Source: Kocuria salsicia
GTDB taxonomy: Bacteria > Actinomycetota > Actinomycetes > Actinomycetales > Micrococcaceae
Assembly: GCF_007681555.1 (NCBI RefSeq)
Contig: NZ_VELE01000002.1
Span: 248,001-312,000, forward strand
Reading direction: 5' to 3'
Length of the DNA: 64,000 nucleotides
The stretch's first letter is position 1. Each line of letters begins with the position of its first letter. Below, in pieces: positions 45,764 through 55,667 of the stretch. The notes under the pieces are model-generated. The model was not told the DNA's origin, ran no database searches, and was given only the letters and a program-made list of their open reading frames with translations. Position numbers and translations under genes: made by a program.

Positions 45764-46654
45764 TCAGGCGCCCTCGGAGACTGCCCGCTCGCAGGACTCC
45801 ACCACGTTGACGAGCAGCATGGCCCGCGTCATGGGGCCGACACCGCCCGGGTTCGGGGAGATCCAGGAGGCAGTCTCCGCCGCCGCCGGGTCGATGTCGC
45901 CGGTGAGCTTCTTCTTGTCGGTCTCCGGATCCACCACGCGGGAGACGCCGACGTCCAGCAGCACGGCGCCCGGCTTGATCTGGTCCGCACCCACCATGTG
46001 CGGCCGCCCGGCGGCTGCCACCACGACGTCCGCCTGCGCGAGCAGCTCGGGCAGGTTGGTGGTCCCTGTGTGCGCGAGGACCACTGTGGCATTGACCGGC
46101 TTGCGCGTGAGCAGCAGCCCGATGGGCCGCCCCACCGTGACACCGCGTCCGATCACGAGCACCGTGCGGCCCGCGAGCTCCACGCCGTGGCGCGTGAGCA
46201 GCTCCACGATGCCGTTGGGCGTGCACGGCAGCGGAGAGGTCATGGGCTCGTTGACGTTGAGCACCAGGCGTCCCAGGTTGGTGGGGTGCAGTCCGTCCGC
46301 GTCCTTGGCCGGGTCGATCCGCTCGAGGATCGCGTTGGTGTCCATGTGCTCGGGCAGGGGCAGCTGCACGATGTAGCCCGTGCACCGGGGGTCCTCGTTG
46401 AGCTCGTCGATCACCTGCTCGAGCTCCTCCTGCGAGGCGTCCGCGGGCAGCTCCCTGCGGATGGAGGCGATGCCCACCTGCTCGCAGTCGCGGTGCTTGC
46501 CCGCCACGTACGAGCGCGAGGCGGGGTCGTCCCCCACGAGGACCGTCCCGAGGCCGGGCACCACGCCCTGCTCCGCGAGCCGTGCCACACGCTGCGCGAG
46601 CTCGGACTTGATCTGTGCGGCAGTGGCCTTGCCGTCCAGGACCTGGGCCGTCAC
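45764..46654 (-). CDS. folD: Methylenetetrahydrofolate dehydrogenase / cyclohydrolase
   Basis: 296 aa bifunctional enzyme interconverting 5,10-methylene-, methenyl- and 10-formyl-tetrahydrofolate with [20 protein letters not shown] holds the catalytic Lys, and [27 protein letters not shown] and [16 protein letters not shown] are the family signatures. The GTG at 46654 starts 1 base after the glyA stop, so it is coupled to glyA. Together they feed one-carbon units to purine synthesis (purN and purH are 6-8 kb away). Confidence 0.96.
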   Translation of the reverse strand: MTAQVLDGKATAAQIKSELAQRVARLAEQGVVPGLGTVLVGDDPASRSYVAGKHRDCEQVGIASIRRELPADASQEELEQVIDELNEDPRCTGYIVQLPLPEHMDTNAILERIDPAKDADGLHPTNLGRLVLNVNEPMTSPLPCTPNGIVELLTRHGVELAGRTVLVIGRGVTVGRPIGLLLTRKPVNATVVLAHTGTTNLPELLAQADVVVAAAGRPHMVGADQIKPGAVLLDVGVSRVVDPETDKKKLTGDIDPAAAETASWISPNPGGVGPMTRAMLLVNVVESCERAVSEGA

Positions 46655-46655
46655 C

Positions 46656-47942
46656 TCACCACTCCTCGAGGCCGGGGTACAGGGGGAACTGCCCGGTCAG
46701 CGTCTCCACGCGCGAGCGCAGGGCCGCGATGTCCGCACCGGGCTTGAGCGCCTCGGCAATGATGTCCGCGACCTCGGTGAACTCCTGCGCGCCGAAGCCG
46801 CGCGTGGCGAGCGCCGGGGTGCCGATCCGCAGCCCGGAGGTGGTCATGGGCGGGCGGGGGTCCCACGGCACCGCGTTGCGGTTGACGGTGATCCCGGCCT
46901 GGTGCAGGAGGTCCTCCGCCTGCTTGCCGTCCAGCTCGGAGTCCCGCAGGTCCACGAGCGTGAGGTGCACGTCCGTGCCCCCGGTGAGCACGGAGACGCC
47001 GTGCTCAGCGAGGTCCGGGGAGACGAGGCGATCGGCGAGGATCTGGGCACCCTCGATGGTGCGCTGCTGGCGCTCGGCAAACTCCTGCGACGCGGCGATC
47101 TTGAAGGCCACGGCCTTCGCGGCGACGGCGTGCATCAGCGGCCCGCCCTGCTGGCCGGGGAACACCGCGGAGTCGATCTTCTTCTTCAGGTCCGCCTCGC
47201 ACAGGATCACACCGGAGCGGGGTCCGGCGAGGGTCTTGTGCACGGTGGAGGTGGTGACGTGCGCGTGGGGCACCGGGTTCGGGTGCAGCCCCGCGGCCAC
47301 GAGACCGGCGAAGTGGGCCATGTCCACCCACAGCTTCGCGCCGACCTCGTCCGCGATGGAGCGGAACGCGGCGAAGTCCAGCTGCCGGGAGTACGCGGAC
47401 CAGCCGGCCACGATCACCGCGGGGCGGGCAGCCAGGGCCTGCTCGCGCACCTGGTCCATGTCGATCCGGTGGCTCTCAGGGTCCACTTCGTAGGCCGCGA
47501 TGTTGTAGAGCTTGCCGGAGACGTTGATCTTCATGCCGTGGGTCAGGTGGCCGCCGTGGGCGAGCGAGAGCCCCATCAGCGTGTCACCGGGCTGCATGAG
47601 GGCGGCCATCACGGCGGTGTTCGCCTGCGCGCCGGAGTGGGGCTGCACGTTCGCGTGGTCCGCGCCGAAGAGCTTGCACGCCCGGTCGTGGGCGAGGTTC
47701 TCCACGACGTCCACGTACTCGCAGCCGCCGTAGTAGCGGCGGCCCGGGTAGCCCTCCGCGTACTTGTTGGTCAGCACGGAACCCTGCGCCTCGAGCACGG
47801 CCCGCGGCGCGAAGTTCTCGGAGGCGATCATCTCGAGCGTCGAGCGCTGGCGGCCCAGCTCGTCCTCGATGGCCTGGGCGACGTCCGGATCCACCTCTGA
47901 GAGCGGCTGGTTGGTCACGGAATGTCCCGGGGATTGCGTCAT
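46656..47942 (-). CDS. glyA: Serine hydroxymethyltransferase
   Basis: 428 aa PLP enzyme converting serine and tetrahydrofolate to glycine and methylene-tetrahydrofolate. [21 protein letters not shown] is near the N-terminus, [14 protein letters not shown] follows, and the PLP lysine lies in [17 protein letters not shown] 47942 has GAAGGTGGAG upstream. No glycine riboswitch or similar leader is visible in the upstream gap. Confidence 0.97.
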   Translation of the reverse strand: MTQSPGHSVTNQPLSEVDPDVAQAIEDELGRQRSTLEMIASENFAPRAVLEAQGSVLTNKYAEGYPGRRYYGGCEYVDVVENLAHDRACKLFGADHANVQPHSGAQANTAVMAALMQPGDTLMGLSLAHGGHLTHGMKINVSGKLYNIAAYEVDPESHRIDMDQVREQALAARPAVIVAGWSAYSRQLDFAAFRSIADEVGAKLWVDMAHFAGLVAAGLHPNPVPHAHVTTSTVHKTLAGPRSGVILCEADLKKKIDSAVFPGQQGGPLMHAVAAKAVAFKIAASQEFAERQQRTIEGAQILADRLVSPDLAEHGVSVLTGGTDVHLTLVDLRDSELDGKQAEDLLHQAGITVNRNAVPWDPRPPMTTSGLRIGTPALATRGFGAQEFTEVADIIAEALKPGADIAALRSRVETLTGQFPLYPGLEEW

Positions 47943-48026
47943 GCTCCACCTTCTCTGTGCGCTGTAGGGTCCGCCCCAGCATATCCGGGCCACCCCCGTT
48001 CGCTGCCCCGCCGGGGGCCCATCATG

Positions 48027-48052
48027 TCATGTGGTACCGGGAGGTCACATGA
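48027..48052. promoter_or_regulatory. Operator-like dyad upstream of the HAD-GH65 gene
   Basis: TCATGTG (48027-48033) and CACATGA (48046-48052) are perfect 7-bp inverted arms separated by 12 bases, about 150 bases before the HAD-GH65 start and 85 bases upstream of glyA. Two GGTACC hexamers (48033-48038 and 48069-48074) lie in and beside it. The gap between the divergent genes is 259 bases. Confidence 0.45.
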
Positions 48053-48201
48053 GGGTAACGTGTGTGTAGGTACCGCGCGCGTGCCAGCTGTCCGCGCGGA
48101 GCCCCGCGACGATGCCGGGCCACGGCCCTCGACCAGTGAACATGCGCACCCGCAGCACCCGATCCAGGCCCTCATTTCCCCGTGCTAGGAGTTCCCGCAC
48201 C

Positions 48202-51200
48202 GTGAACGCTCTTCCCACTGCCCCGTTCACCACGGCCATGCCCCGCGTCGCGGACGGACCCGTCCTTTCCCACCCGGTGGACGTGCTGCGCACCTCCTAC
48301 TCCGCGGTGATCTTCGACATGGACGGCGTGGTCACGGACACCGCCAGCGTGCACGCGCGCGCGTGGAAGAAGCTGTTCGACGAGCTGCTCGCGGACCCTC
48401 GCCTCGAACCCGCCCAGGAGGGCGACGAGGTGGACCGCTCCCCCTTCGACATGGTCGCCGAGTACCGTACGTACGTGGACGGACGACGCCGCGAGGACGG
48501 CGTGCGCGCCCTGCTCGCCGCGCGCGGCGCAATGCTTCCGGAGGCCGAGAACCGCGAGGACCCGCAGCCCGGAGACTGGACCGTGCAGGGCCAGGCCGCG
48601 GCCAAGGACGGCTACTTCCACGAGGAGCTCGACGTCCACGGCGTGCGCGTGTTCGACGGCACCGTGGCGCTGATCGAGCGGCTGCGCGAGGGCGGGGTCC
48701 CCGTGGGTCTGGTGACCGCGAGCCGCAACAGCGACGTCGTGCTGGCGGCGGCCGGGCTGCGGGACTCGTTCGACCGCATCGTGGACGGCAACTGGGCCGC
48801 CGAGCACGATCTCCCGGGCAAGCCCGCGCCGGACACCTTCCTGGAGTGCGCCCGACTGCTGGACGTGGACCCGGCCAACAGCGTGGTCGTCGAGGACGCC
48901 GTGGCCGGCGTGCAGGCCGGCGCCGCGGGGGGCTTCGCGCTCGTCGTGGGCATCAACCGGGACGGCGCCCGCGAGCGGTTGTACCGGGCCGGCGCGCACG
49001 TGGTGCTCAACGACGTCGGTGAGCTGGACCTGGGCGCGCGGCGCACCGATCCCTGGGCACTCGTCTTCGACGGCTTCGACCCCGCGTCCGAGCCCCGCCG
49101 CGAGGCGCTGCTCACCCTGGCCAACGGCTACATGGGTGTGCGCGGCGCCGCGTGCGAGTTCCCGGCGAACTCCGTGCACTACCCCGGCACGTACCTGGCC
49201 GGCGTGTTCAACCGCGTGCTCAGCCACCTCAACGGGCGGGACGTGGAGCACGAGTCAATGGTCAACGCCCCCAACTGGCTGCACCTGGACCTGCGCTTCT
49301 CCGAGGGCCAGTGGTGGTCCGAGGGCGGGCTGGTTCCCTCGCACGAGCGCGAGGAGCTGGACCTGCGCCGCGGGCTGCTGACCCGCACGCTCGTGCTCAC
49401 GGACGCGGACGCCGATCCGAACACGGACGAGCCCGCCCGCAGCCTCGAGATCATCCAGCGGCGCCTGGTTTCGCTGCGCCACCGCCACCTGGGCGCGCAG
49501 GAGACGCGGATCGTCTCGCGAGGCTACACCGGGCGCCTGCACGTGCGCACGGGCGTGGACCCGGCCGTGACCAACAGCGGCGTGGCCGAGTACCGCGAGC
49601 TCAACGCCCACCACCTGGTGCTGCTGGAGTCCACCACGCTGCCGGACGAGCACGAGACCCTGCTGTCCCTGGTGCGCACGTCCCAGTCCAAGATCGAGAT
49701 CGCGATGGCCCAGCGCACACGCGTCGACTCCGAGTCGCCTGTGCGCGAGCGCCGCGAGGTGCGCCCCGGCGGCATCGAGTTCCGCCGCCACACCGTGCAG
49801 ATCTCCCCGGAGGCGCCGGTGCTGGTGGACAGCACCACCGCCGTGGTCACGAGCCGCGACGCCGCGATCGGCTCCCCGCGCGAGGGCGCCCTGGCGGAGC
49901 TGAACCGCACCCCGTTCGGCGTGCGCAAGCTGCTCGCGTCCCACGAGATCGAGTGGGCGCGGCTGTGGGACCGCTACGAGGTCACCCTGGAGTCCGCGGA
50001 GGACACCCCCCAGCATCTGAGCACCCAGCTGGCGGTGCGCACGCACCTCTTCCACGCCGCACAGACGCTGGCCCCTCACCTGTCGCTGCGCGACGCGGGT
50101 GTCCCCGCCCGCGGTCTGCACGGCGAGGGCTACCGCGGCCACATCTTCTGGGACGAGCTTTTCATTCTGCCCGTCATCAACATGCGCCAGCCGCACGTGA
50201 CCCGCTCGCTGCTCTCCTACCGTTGGCGCCGGCTCGCGATGGCGCAGCAGCGCGCGCAGGACATCGGCCTCTACGGCGCGGCGTTCCCGTGGCAGTCCGG
50301 CTCGGACGGCCGCGAGGAAACCCCGCCGGAGCTCTACAACCACCACTCGCACCGCTGGCTGCCGGACAACTCCTGGCGCCAGTTCCACGTGGGCCTGGCG
50401 ATCGCGTACAACGCGTGGCTGTACTACGAGTCCACCGGGGACATCGACTGGCTCTCGGGCCACGGCGCGGAGCTGATCATCGGCATCACCCGCCTGTTCG
50501 CGTCCCTCGCGGAGTACGACTCGCACGACGGCAAGTACCACATCGCGGGTGTCATGGGCCCGGACGAGTACCACGACGGCCCGGCGGGCCAGCACGGCGG
50601 AGGACTCAAGGACAACGCGTACACCAACGTGCTGGCGTCCTGGCTGTTCCGCCACTCGGCGCACATCTTCCACGACATGGTCGAGCACCAGCGCGAGGAG
50701 CTCGAGTCGCGCTTCGAGATCTCCGCGCGGGAGGTGCAGACCTGGCTGAACATGGCCAAGAACATGTACGTCCCGTTCAACGCGGACGGCACGATCGCGC
50801 AGTTCGAGGGCTACGACGACCTCCTCGAGCTGGACTGGGACTTCTACCGCAGCAAGTACCGCAACATCGGCCGCCTGGACCTGCTGCTGGAGAACGAGGG
50901 CGACCTCACGAACAACTACAAGCTGTCCAAGCAGGCGGACACCATCATGCTCGTCTACCTGCTGGGTCCGGACGGCGTGATCGAGGAGCTGGCCCGCATG
51001 GGCTACACCACGGACCTCGACGCCGTGCAGCGCACCGTGGACCACTACATCGCGCGTTCCTCCAACGGCTCCTCGCTGTCCCGCGTGGTCAACGCGGCGG
51101 TGCTCGCGTGGCTGGACCCAGACCGCTCCTGGGGCTCCTTCCAGGACTCGCTCATGATCGACATGGACGACACCCAGGGAGGGACCACCGGCGAGGGCAT

Positions 51201-51558
51201 CCACCTCGGGGCGATGGCCGGTTCCGTGGACGTGGTGACCCGCGCCTACGCCGGGCTGCGCGTGCGCGGGAACTGGCTCGAGTTCCAGCCCGCCCTGCCC
51301 CGCGAGCTCGACGCCGTGGACTTCACGGTGCTCTACTGCGGCCAGGTGATCGAGGTCTCGCTGGACCACGACATCCTTGAGCTCGAGGGCGTCTCTGTGA
51401 AGGCCGCGCCCGTGACCATCCACGTCAACGGCGCCGAGTACGTCCTCAAGGGCGGGCAGAAGATCTCCGTGGCGCTGCGCCACCGGGAATCCCGCCGTCC
51501 CGAGAAGGCCATGGCAGCGCTCAAGCGTCGCTTCGTCTCGGACGAGGGCCGCGACTGA
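48202..51558 (+). CDS. Fused beta-phosphoglucomutase-like HAD phosphatase + GH65 disaccharide phosphorylase
   Basis: 1118 aa. The HAD domain (about 33-270) has FDMDGVVTDTA (Asp39, Asp41), VTASRNSD, GKPAPDTFLE and VVEDAVAGVQAG, as in beta-phosphoglucomutases. The GH65 part (about 285-1110) has GEGYRGHIFWDE, the catalytic acid Glu789 in GPDEYHD, KDNAYTN and the phosphate-site GTTGEGIHLG. Such phosphorylases split trehalose, maltose or kojibiose with phosphate into glucose and beta-glucose 1-phosphate, which the HAD domain could isomerise to glucose 6-phosphate. GTG 48202 is chosen (AGGAG 10 bases upstream). Which disaccharide is used cannot be told. Mycobacteria carry the two parts as adjacent genes (Rv3400/Rv3401). 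Confidence 0.93.
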   Translation: MNALPTAPFTTAMPRVADGPVLSHPVDVLRTSYSAVIFDMDGVVTDTASVHARAWKKLFDELLADPRLEPAQEGDEVDRSPFDMVAEYRTYVDGRRREDGVRALLAARGAMLPEAENREDPQPGDWTVQGQAAAKDGYFHEELDVHGVRVFDGTVALIERLREGGVPVGLVTASRNSDVVLAAAGLRDSFDRIVDGNWAAEHDLPGKPAPDTFLECARLLDVDPANSVVVEDAVAGVQAGAAGGFALVVGINRDGARERLYRAGAHVVLNDVGELDLGARRTDPWALVFDGFDPASEPRREALLTLANGYMGVRGAACEFPANSVHYPGTYLAGVFNRVLSHLNGRDVEHESMVNAPNWLHLDLRFSEGQWWSEGGLVPSHEREELDLRRGLLTRTLVLTDADADPNTDEPARSLEIIQRRLVSLRHRHLGAQETRIVSRGYTGRLHVRTGVDPAVTNSGVAEYRELNAHHLVLLESTTLPDEHETLLSLVRTSQSKIEIAMAQRTRVDSESPVRERREVRPGGIEFRRHTVQISPEAPVLVDSTTAVVTSRDAAIGSPREGALAELNRTPFGVRKLLASHEIEWARLWDRYEVTLESAEDTPQHLSTQLAVRTHLFHAAQTLAPHLSLRDAGVPARGLHGEGYRGHIFWDELFILPVINMRQPHVTRSLLSYRWRRLAMAQQRAQDIGLYGAAFPWQSGSDGREETPPELYNHHSHRWLPDNSWRQFHVGLAIAYNAWLYYESTGDIDWLSGHGAELIIGITRLFASLAEYDSHDGKYHIAGVMGPDEYHDGPAGQHGGGLKDNAYTNVLASWLFRHSAHIFHDMVEHQREELESRFEISAREVQTWLNMAKNMYVPFNADGTIAQFEGYDDLLELDWDFYRSKYRNIGRLDLLLENEGDLTNNYKLSKQADTIMLVYLLGPDGVIEELARMGYTTDLDAVQRTVDHYIARSSNGSSLSRVVNAAVLAWLDPDRSWGSFQDSLMIDMDDTQGGTTGEGIHLGAMAGSVDVVTRAYAGLRVRGNWLEFQPALPRELDAVDFTVLYCGQVIEVSLDHDILELEGVSVKAAPVTIHVNGAEYVLKGGQKISVALRHRESRRPEKAMAALKRRFVSDEGRD

Positions 51559-51574
51559 GCCTCCCGGCACCGCC

Positions 51575-51618
51575 GACGACGACGCCGCCCCGCCACCGTG
51601 CGGGGCGGCGTCGTCGTC
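51575..51618 (+). terminator. Terminator of HAD-GH65 gene, 19-bp perfect stem
   Basis: Arms 51575-51593 and 51600-51618 are exact reverse complements beginning GACGACGACGCCG; the loop is CACCGT. Starts 16 bases after the stop. Confidence 0.9.
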
Positions 51619-51675
51619 CGCACCACGGGACACCACGCCCCGGCGTGAGGAGCATCCCGCACTATGCTGTGACGC

Positions 51676-52209
51676 ATGACACCGCAGCACGAGCCCCTGA
51701 TCCTGCCCTACGGCCCCCACCGCCCGTCCGTGGCGGAGACGGCGTTCGTGGCACCCACCGCAACCCTCATCGGCGACGTCACGGTGGGTCCCGGTTCCGG
51801 GGTGTTCTACGGGGCCGTGGTGCGCGGTGACCGCTCGCCCATCCCGCTCGGGGCGAACTCCAACCTGCAGGACAACGTGAGCGTCCACTCGGACCCGGGC
51901 CATCCCACGACGATCGGCGAGCGGGTGAGCGTGGGCCACGGCGCCGTCGTCCACGGTTGCACGCTCGAGGACGACGTCCTGGTGGGCATGAATGCGACCG
52001 TGCTCAACGGCGCGGTGGTGGGCAGCGGCAGCCTGATCGCCGCCGGGACCGTTGTGCTGGAGGGTCAGGTGGTCCCGCCCGGCTCCCTCGTGGCGGGGGT
52101 CCCCGGGAAGGTGCGGCGCCAGCTCACCGAGCAGGAGCGCCACGGGGTGAGTCGCAACGCGCAGAACTACATCGGTCTCTCCCGGGAGCACCGGGCACTG
52201 AACTCCTGA
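51676..52209 (+). CDS. Gamma-carbonic anhydrase-like protein
   Basis: 177 aa left-handed beta-helix protein of the gamma-CA/PaaY/YrdA group. Hexapeptide-repeat turns run through residues 25-150, with NLQDNVSVHSD and GHGAVVHGCTLED supplying the three metal-binding histidines, and MNATVLNGAVVGSGSLIAAG after them. Whether it hydrates CO2 or acts on another substrate is not settled for this group. It stands alone between two terminators, ahead of convergent purH. Confidence 0.9.
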   Translation: MTPQHEPLILPYGPHRPSVAETAFVAPTATLIGDVTVGPGSGVFYGAVVRGDRSPIPLGANSNLQDNVSVHSDPGHPTTIGERVSVGHGAVVHGCTLEDDVLVGMNATVLNGAVVGSGSLIAAGTVVLEGQVVPPGSLVAGVPGKVRRQLTEQERHGVSRNAQNYIGLSREHRALNS

Positions 52210-52307
52210 GCGCACCTGCCCCCTGAACTCGCTGACCTGCTGAATGGGCCGGGCCGAATTCTGAGCACGCTGAACTCTGAACGGGCCGACCGGCCCCGCA
52301 ACGCCAG

Positions 52308-52340
52308 AGGCCCGCACCCCCGTGAGGGACGTGCGGGCCT
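52308..52340. terminator. Bidirectional terminator between the gamma-CA gene and purH
   Basis: Perfect 10-bp arms AGGCCCGCAC (52308-52317) and GTGCGGGCCT (52331-52340). The region 52210-52300 before it has several short CTGAA(C/T) and GGGCCG repeats without apparent function. Confidence 0.8.
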
Positions 52341-52447
52341 TCTGCGTACCTGTGCCGTGTGCTTCCGGAGGCCCAGCGCAGGTGGAGCACCATAATCAGG
52401 ACCGGGGCGGGCGGTGTCAGCCCAGGCGGGGACGGCTCAGTGGATCA

Positions 52448-54058
52448 TCAGTGGAAGAAGTGCCGCGCCCCGGTGACGTACATGGTCACGCCGGCCGCTT
52501 CGGCCGCCGCGACGACCTCCTCGTCCCGGATGGAGCCGCCGGGCTGGACCACGGCCTTCACACCGGCGTCGAGCAGCACCTGCAGCCCGTCCGCGAACGG
52601 GAAGAAGGCATCCGAGGCCGCCACGGCCCCGCGGGCGCGCTCGGCACCATCCTCGGCAAGCGTGTTGGCCCGCTCCACGGACAGCCGGCACGAGTCCACG
52701 CGGTTGACCTGGCCCATGCCGATGCCCACGGAGGCGCCGTCGTGGGCGAGCAGGATGGCGTTCGACTTCACGGCCCGCAGGGAGCGCCACGCGAACTCGA
52801 GGTCCGCGAGCGTCTGCTCGTCCGCGGGCTCCCCGGAGACAAGGGCCCAGTTCGCGGGGTCGTCGCCCTCGGCGTCCAGGCGGTCGGCCTGCTGGAACAG
52901 CGTGCCGCCGGACACGGCACGGTACTCGAGCGGATCGCGCGTGAAGTCCTCGGGCAGGGTGAGCAGCCGGATGTTCTTCTTGGCCTGCAGCACCTCCAGC
53001 GCCTCGGGCTCGAAGCCGGGGGCAATCACGACCTCCGTGAAGATCGGCTTGAGGTTGCGCGCCATCTCCCCCGTGACCGTGCGGTTCGCGGCCACCACTC
53101 CGCCGTACGCGGACAGCGGGTCGCACGCGTGGGCCTTGAGGTGGGCGTCCGCGATCGGGTCGGCCGCATCCGGGGTCGCCACGGCCACGCCGCACGGGTT
53201 GTTGTGCTTGACCACGGCCACGGCGGGCTGCTCGTAGTCGTAGGCGGCGCGCACGGCGGCGTCCGCGTCAACGTAGTTGTTGTAGGACATGGCCTTGCCG
53301 TGCAGCTGCTCTGCCTGGGCAACACCCGGGGACGCGGCGTCGTTGGTGTACAGCGCAGCCTTCTGGTGCGGGTTCTCGCCGTAGCGCAGGGACTCGGCGC
53401 GCTGCAGCGCCAGCCCGGCGTAGGGCGGCCAGAAGTTGGCCTCGGGGTCGTGGTCGAACTGCTGGGCCGTCCACGTGGCCACCGCGGTGTCGTACGCGGC
53501 GGTGTGGGCGAACGCGGCGGCCGCGAGCTTCTGGCGGGCCGCGAGGTCGTAGCCGCCCTCGTGCGCGGCGCGCACGACGTCCGGGTAGCTCGCCGGGTCC
53601 ACGACCACGGAGACGGCGGCGTGGTTCTTCGCCGCCGCGCGCACCATGGAGGGCCCGCCGATGTCGATCTGCTCCACGACGTCGTCCTGGGCAGCGCCCG
53701 AGCGAACGGTGTCCTGGAACGGGTAGAGGTTCACGATCACGAGGTCGAACGGGTCGATTCCGAGCTCCTCGAGCTGGTCCTCGTGCTCCTGCTTGCGGCG
53801 GTCCGCGAGGATTCCCGCGTGCACGCGCGGGTGCAGGGTCTTCACGCGCCCGTCCAGGCACTCCTGGAAACCGGTGACCTCGGAGACCTCGGTGACGGGC
53901 ACGCCCGCAGCCTGGATGGTCTTGGCGGTGGAGCCGGTGGAGACAATGTCCACGCCGGCGTCGTGCAGCCCGCGCGCGAGGTCCTCCAGACCGCTCTTGT
54001 CGTAGACGGAGACCAGTGCCCGCTTGAGCGGCACGCGGTTCAGGTCGGAAGTGTTCAC
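52448..54058 (-). CDS. purH: Bifunctional AICAR formyltransferase / IMP cyclohydrolase
   Basis: 536 aa, last two steps of IMP synthesis. N-terminal MGS-like cyclohydrolase domain ([38 protein letters not shown]); C-terminal formyltransferase domain with [24 protein letters not shown] and [15 protein letters not shown] start at 54058 with GGAGAG upstream. purN lies 175 bases upstream on the same strand. Confidence 0.97.
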   Translation of the reverse strand: MNTSDLNRVPLKRALVSVYDKSGLEDLARGLHDAGVDIVSTGSTAKTIQAAGVPVTEVSEVTGFQECLDGRVKTLHPRVHAGILADRRKQEHEDQLEELGIDPFDLVIVNLYPFQDTVRSGAAQDDVVEQIDIGGPSMVRAAAKNHAAVSVVVDPASYPDVVRAAHEGGYDLAARQKLAAAAFAHTAAYDTAVATWTAQQFDHDPEANFWPPYAGLALQRAESLRYGENPHQKAALYTNDAASPGVAQAEQLHGKAMSYNNYVDADAAVRAAYDYEQPAVAVVKHNNPCGVAVATPDAADPIADAHLKAHACDPLSAYGGVVAANRTVTGEMARNLKPIFTEVVIAPGFEPEALEVLQAKKNIRLLTLPEDFTRDPLEYRAVSGGTLFQQADRLDAEGDDPANWALVSGEPADEQTLADLEFAWRSLRAVKSNAILLAHDGASVGIGMGQVNRVDSCRLSVERANTLAEDGAERARGAVAASDAFFPFADGLQVLLDAGVKAVVQPGGSIRDEEVVAAAEAAGVTMYVTGARHFFH

Positions 54059-54233
54059 AGACTCTCCAGTGCAGACGTGGGTTCAAGTGCAGCGGTGCCG
54101 CCCGGGCGGGGAGCGCGGTGGACACCGCTGGTGTGGAGCTGGGGTGGGACGGCGACGTCGCCCGCGGGTCCTCCCCGCGCCCCTCGCCATGCAGAGAGGG
54201 CCGCCGGAGGTCCTGCGGACCGCCCGTTCCAGT

Positions 54234-54827
54234 CTACGGCCGCGCCCCAGGGGCCTGCGCGCCGTCGTGCTCACGCGCCAGGCGTGCCAGCGTGCTCACG
54301 AGCAGCTCCCGCTCCGCGGCCTTGATGCGCTCGTGCAGCTCGCCCTCGGTGTCCTGCTCGGCGACGGGCACAGCCACCTGGGCGAGGACCGGTCCGGCGT
54401 CCACGTCCGCGACGACCTCGTGGACCGTGGCACCCGTGATCTTCACCCCGTAGGCCAGGGCGTCGCGCACCGCGTGGGCACCGGGGAAGGAGGGCAGCAG
54501 CGAGGGGTGCGTGTTCACGATCAGGCCGGGGAACGCGGCCACGAACTCGGCGTCCACGATCCGCATGAACCCCGCGAAGACCACGCGGTCCGGGTGGTGG
54601 GACGCCACAGCACGCTGCAGTGCGCGGTTCCAGTCCGCGCGGTCGACGTGCTCGCCGGGCGGGACGACGAACGTCGCGATGCCGGCGGACTCCGCGCGCT
54701 CCAGTCCCTGGCAGGGCTTGTCCGCGCCCACCGCGACGATCTCCACCGGTTCCTCCCCCGCGTGCAGGGCGTCGAGCATCGCCTGCAGGTTGGTGCCGGA
54801 GCCTGAAACGAGAACCACTAAGCGCAT
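54234..54827 (-). CDS. purN: Phosphoribosylglycinamide formyltransferase
   Basis: 197 aa. Transfers a formyl group from 10-formyl-tetrahydrofolate to GAR in purine synthesis. VLVSGSGTNLQAMLDAL is the N-terminal strand-loop, NTHPSLLPSFPGAHAVRDAL contains the catalytic Asn and His, and GATVHEVVADVDAGPVLAQ contains the catalytic Asp. Divergent from an unknown membrane protein gene 86 bases away. Confidence 0.96.
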   Translation of the reverse strand: MRLVVLVSGSGTNLQAMLDALHAGEEPVEIVAVGADKPCQGLERAESAGIATFVVPPGEHVDRADWNRALQRAVASHHPDRVVFAGFMRIVDAEFVAAFPGLIVNTHPSLLPSFPGAHAVRDALAYGVKITGATVHEVVADVDAGPVLAQVAVPVAEQDTEGELHERIKAAERELLVSTLARLAREHDGAQAPGARP

Positions 54828-54913
54828 GGACCCATGCTATCGGTGCGCCACACCCGGCGCGCTGCGCCGCCGGGGGGCATGGGCTGCCCCGCGCCTCCCC
54901 TACAGTGGAGGGC

Positions 54914-55558
54914 ATGCACGAATCCGGCCCCCGGGGCACAGCACCGCACGACCAGCGCCCGGGCGGCCCGGCCACGGGCCCCCGCCAGGACGGCTCCGGA
55001 TGGGTCCGGCTCGCCACGGCGGGCGCCGGCCTCTCCGTCCTGTCATCCGCCCTCGTGATGGGCGGGATCTGGTCCACGGCCGCGGGAGTGCTCGCCGCCG
55101 TGACGGGAACCGTCCTCGCCCTCGTGGCGCTCGTGCGCTCCCGGGGCACCACCTCGCGCGGGGTCGTGACGGCCCTGGCCATCCTCGCGATCGCGTGGGG
55201 CGTGCTCAACGCCGTGGGCGGCGGCACGCGCCTGGTGGTCTGGCCCGCCAGCGAGGCGTTCCAGCAGTGCACCGAGAACACGCTGACGCTGTCCTCCACC
55301 GAGCGCTGCGAGCAGCAGCTCACCGACAACGTGTGGCACCACTTCTCGGGCACCCCGCTGCAGACGGGTTTCCCGCAGGACTCGGCGTCCCCGACCGCCG
55401 GCCCGAACGCGTCCCCCGGTGCAGACGCCAGCGCGGATCCCAGCGCGAGGACGACCTCGTCCGCCACCCCCGGGTCGGACCCCACCACGGCCTCACCCTC
55501 CGCGAGCGCCTCTGCCACTCCCTCGCCCACACCGACCACGAGCCCCACGGACCGCTGA
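54914..55558 (+). CDS. Unknown membrane protein with Ser/Thr/Pro-rich C-terminus
   Basis: 214 aa from ATG 54914 (GTGGAGGGC upstream). A 28-residue polar N-terminus is followed by three hydrophobic segments (about 33-50, 52-75 and 83-103). An external part with two cysteines (QQCTENTLTL and ERCEQQLTDN) follows, then a C-terminal tail of about 70 residues made of Ser, Thr, Ala and Pro, typical of surface-exposed or glycosylated stretches. No family recognised. It is convergent with the DUF6350 gene. Confidence 0.75.
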   Translation: MHESGPRGTAPHDQRPGGPATGPRQDGSGWVRLATAGAGLSVLSSALVMGGIWSTAAGVLAAVTGTVLALVALVRSRGTTSRGVVTALAILAIAWGVLNAVGGGTRLVVWPASEAFQQCTENTLTLSSTERCEQQLTDNVWHHFSGTPLQTGFPQDSASPTAGPNASPGADASADPSARTTSSATPGSDPTTASPSASASATPSPTPTTSPTDR

Positions 55559-55667
55559 GCACTGGCTGGAGGGCCCGGGAAACGTATCCGTCCACGGATC
55601 CAGCTCGGCCACGGCGTTCTTCTCGTCCGGTTGCGGTCCGTGACGCGGGCACGGCACCCGCTGAAGA

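Noticed and set aside
47943-48201. Glycine riboswitch before glyA
   Set aside because: No tandem glycine-aptamer consensus on the minus strand; the leader is short.
49255-52317. 1020-codon open frame on the minus strand
   Set aside because: Antisense to the HAD-GH65 and gamma-CA genes, which have full family motifs; composition is that of a shadow frame.
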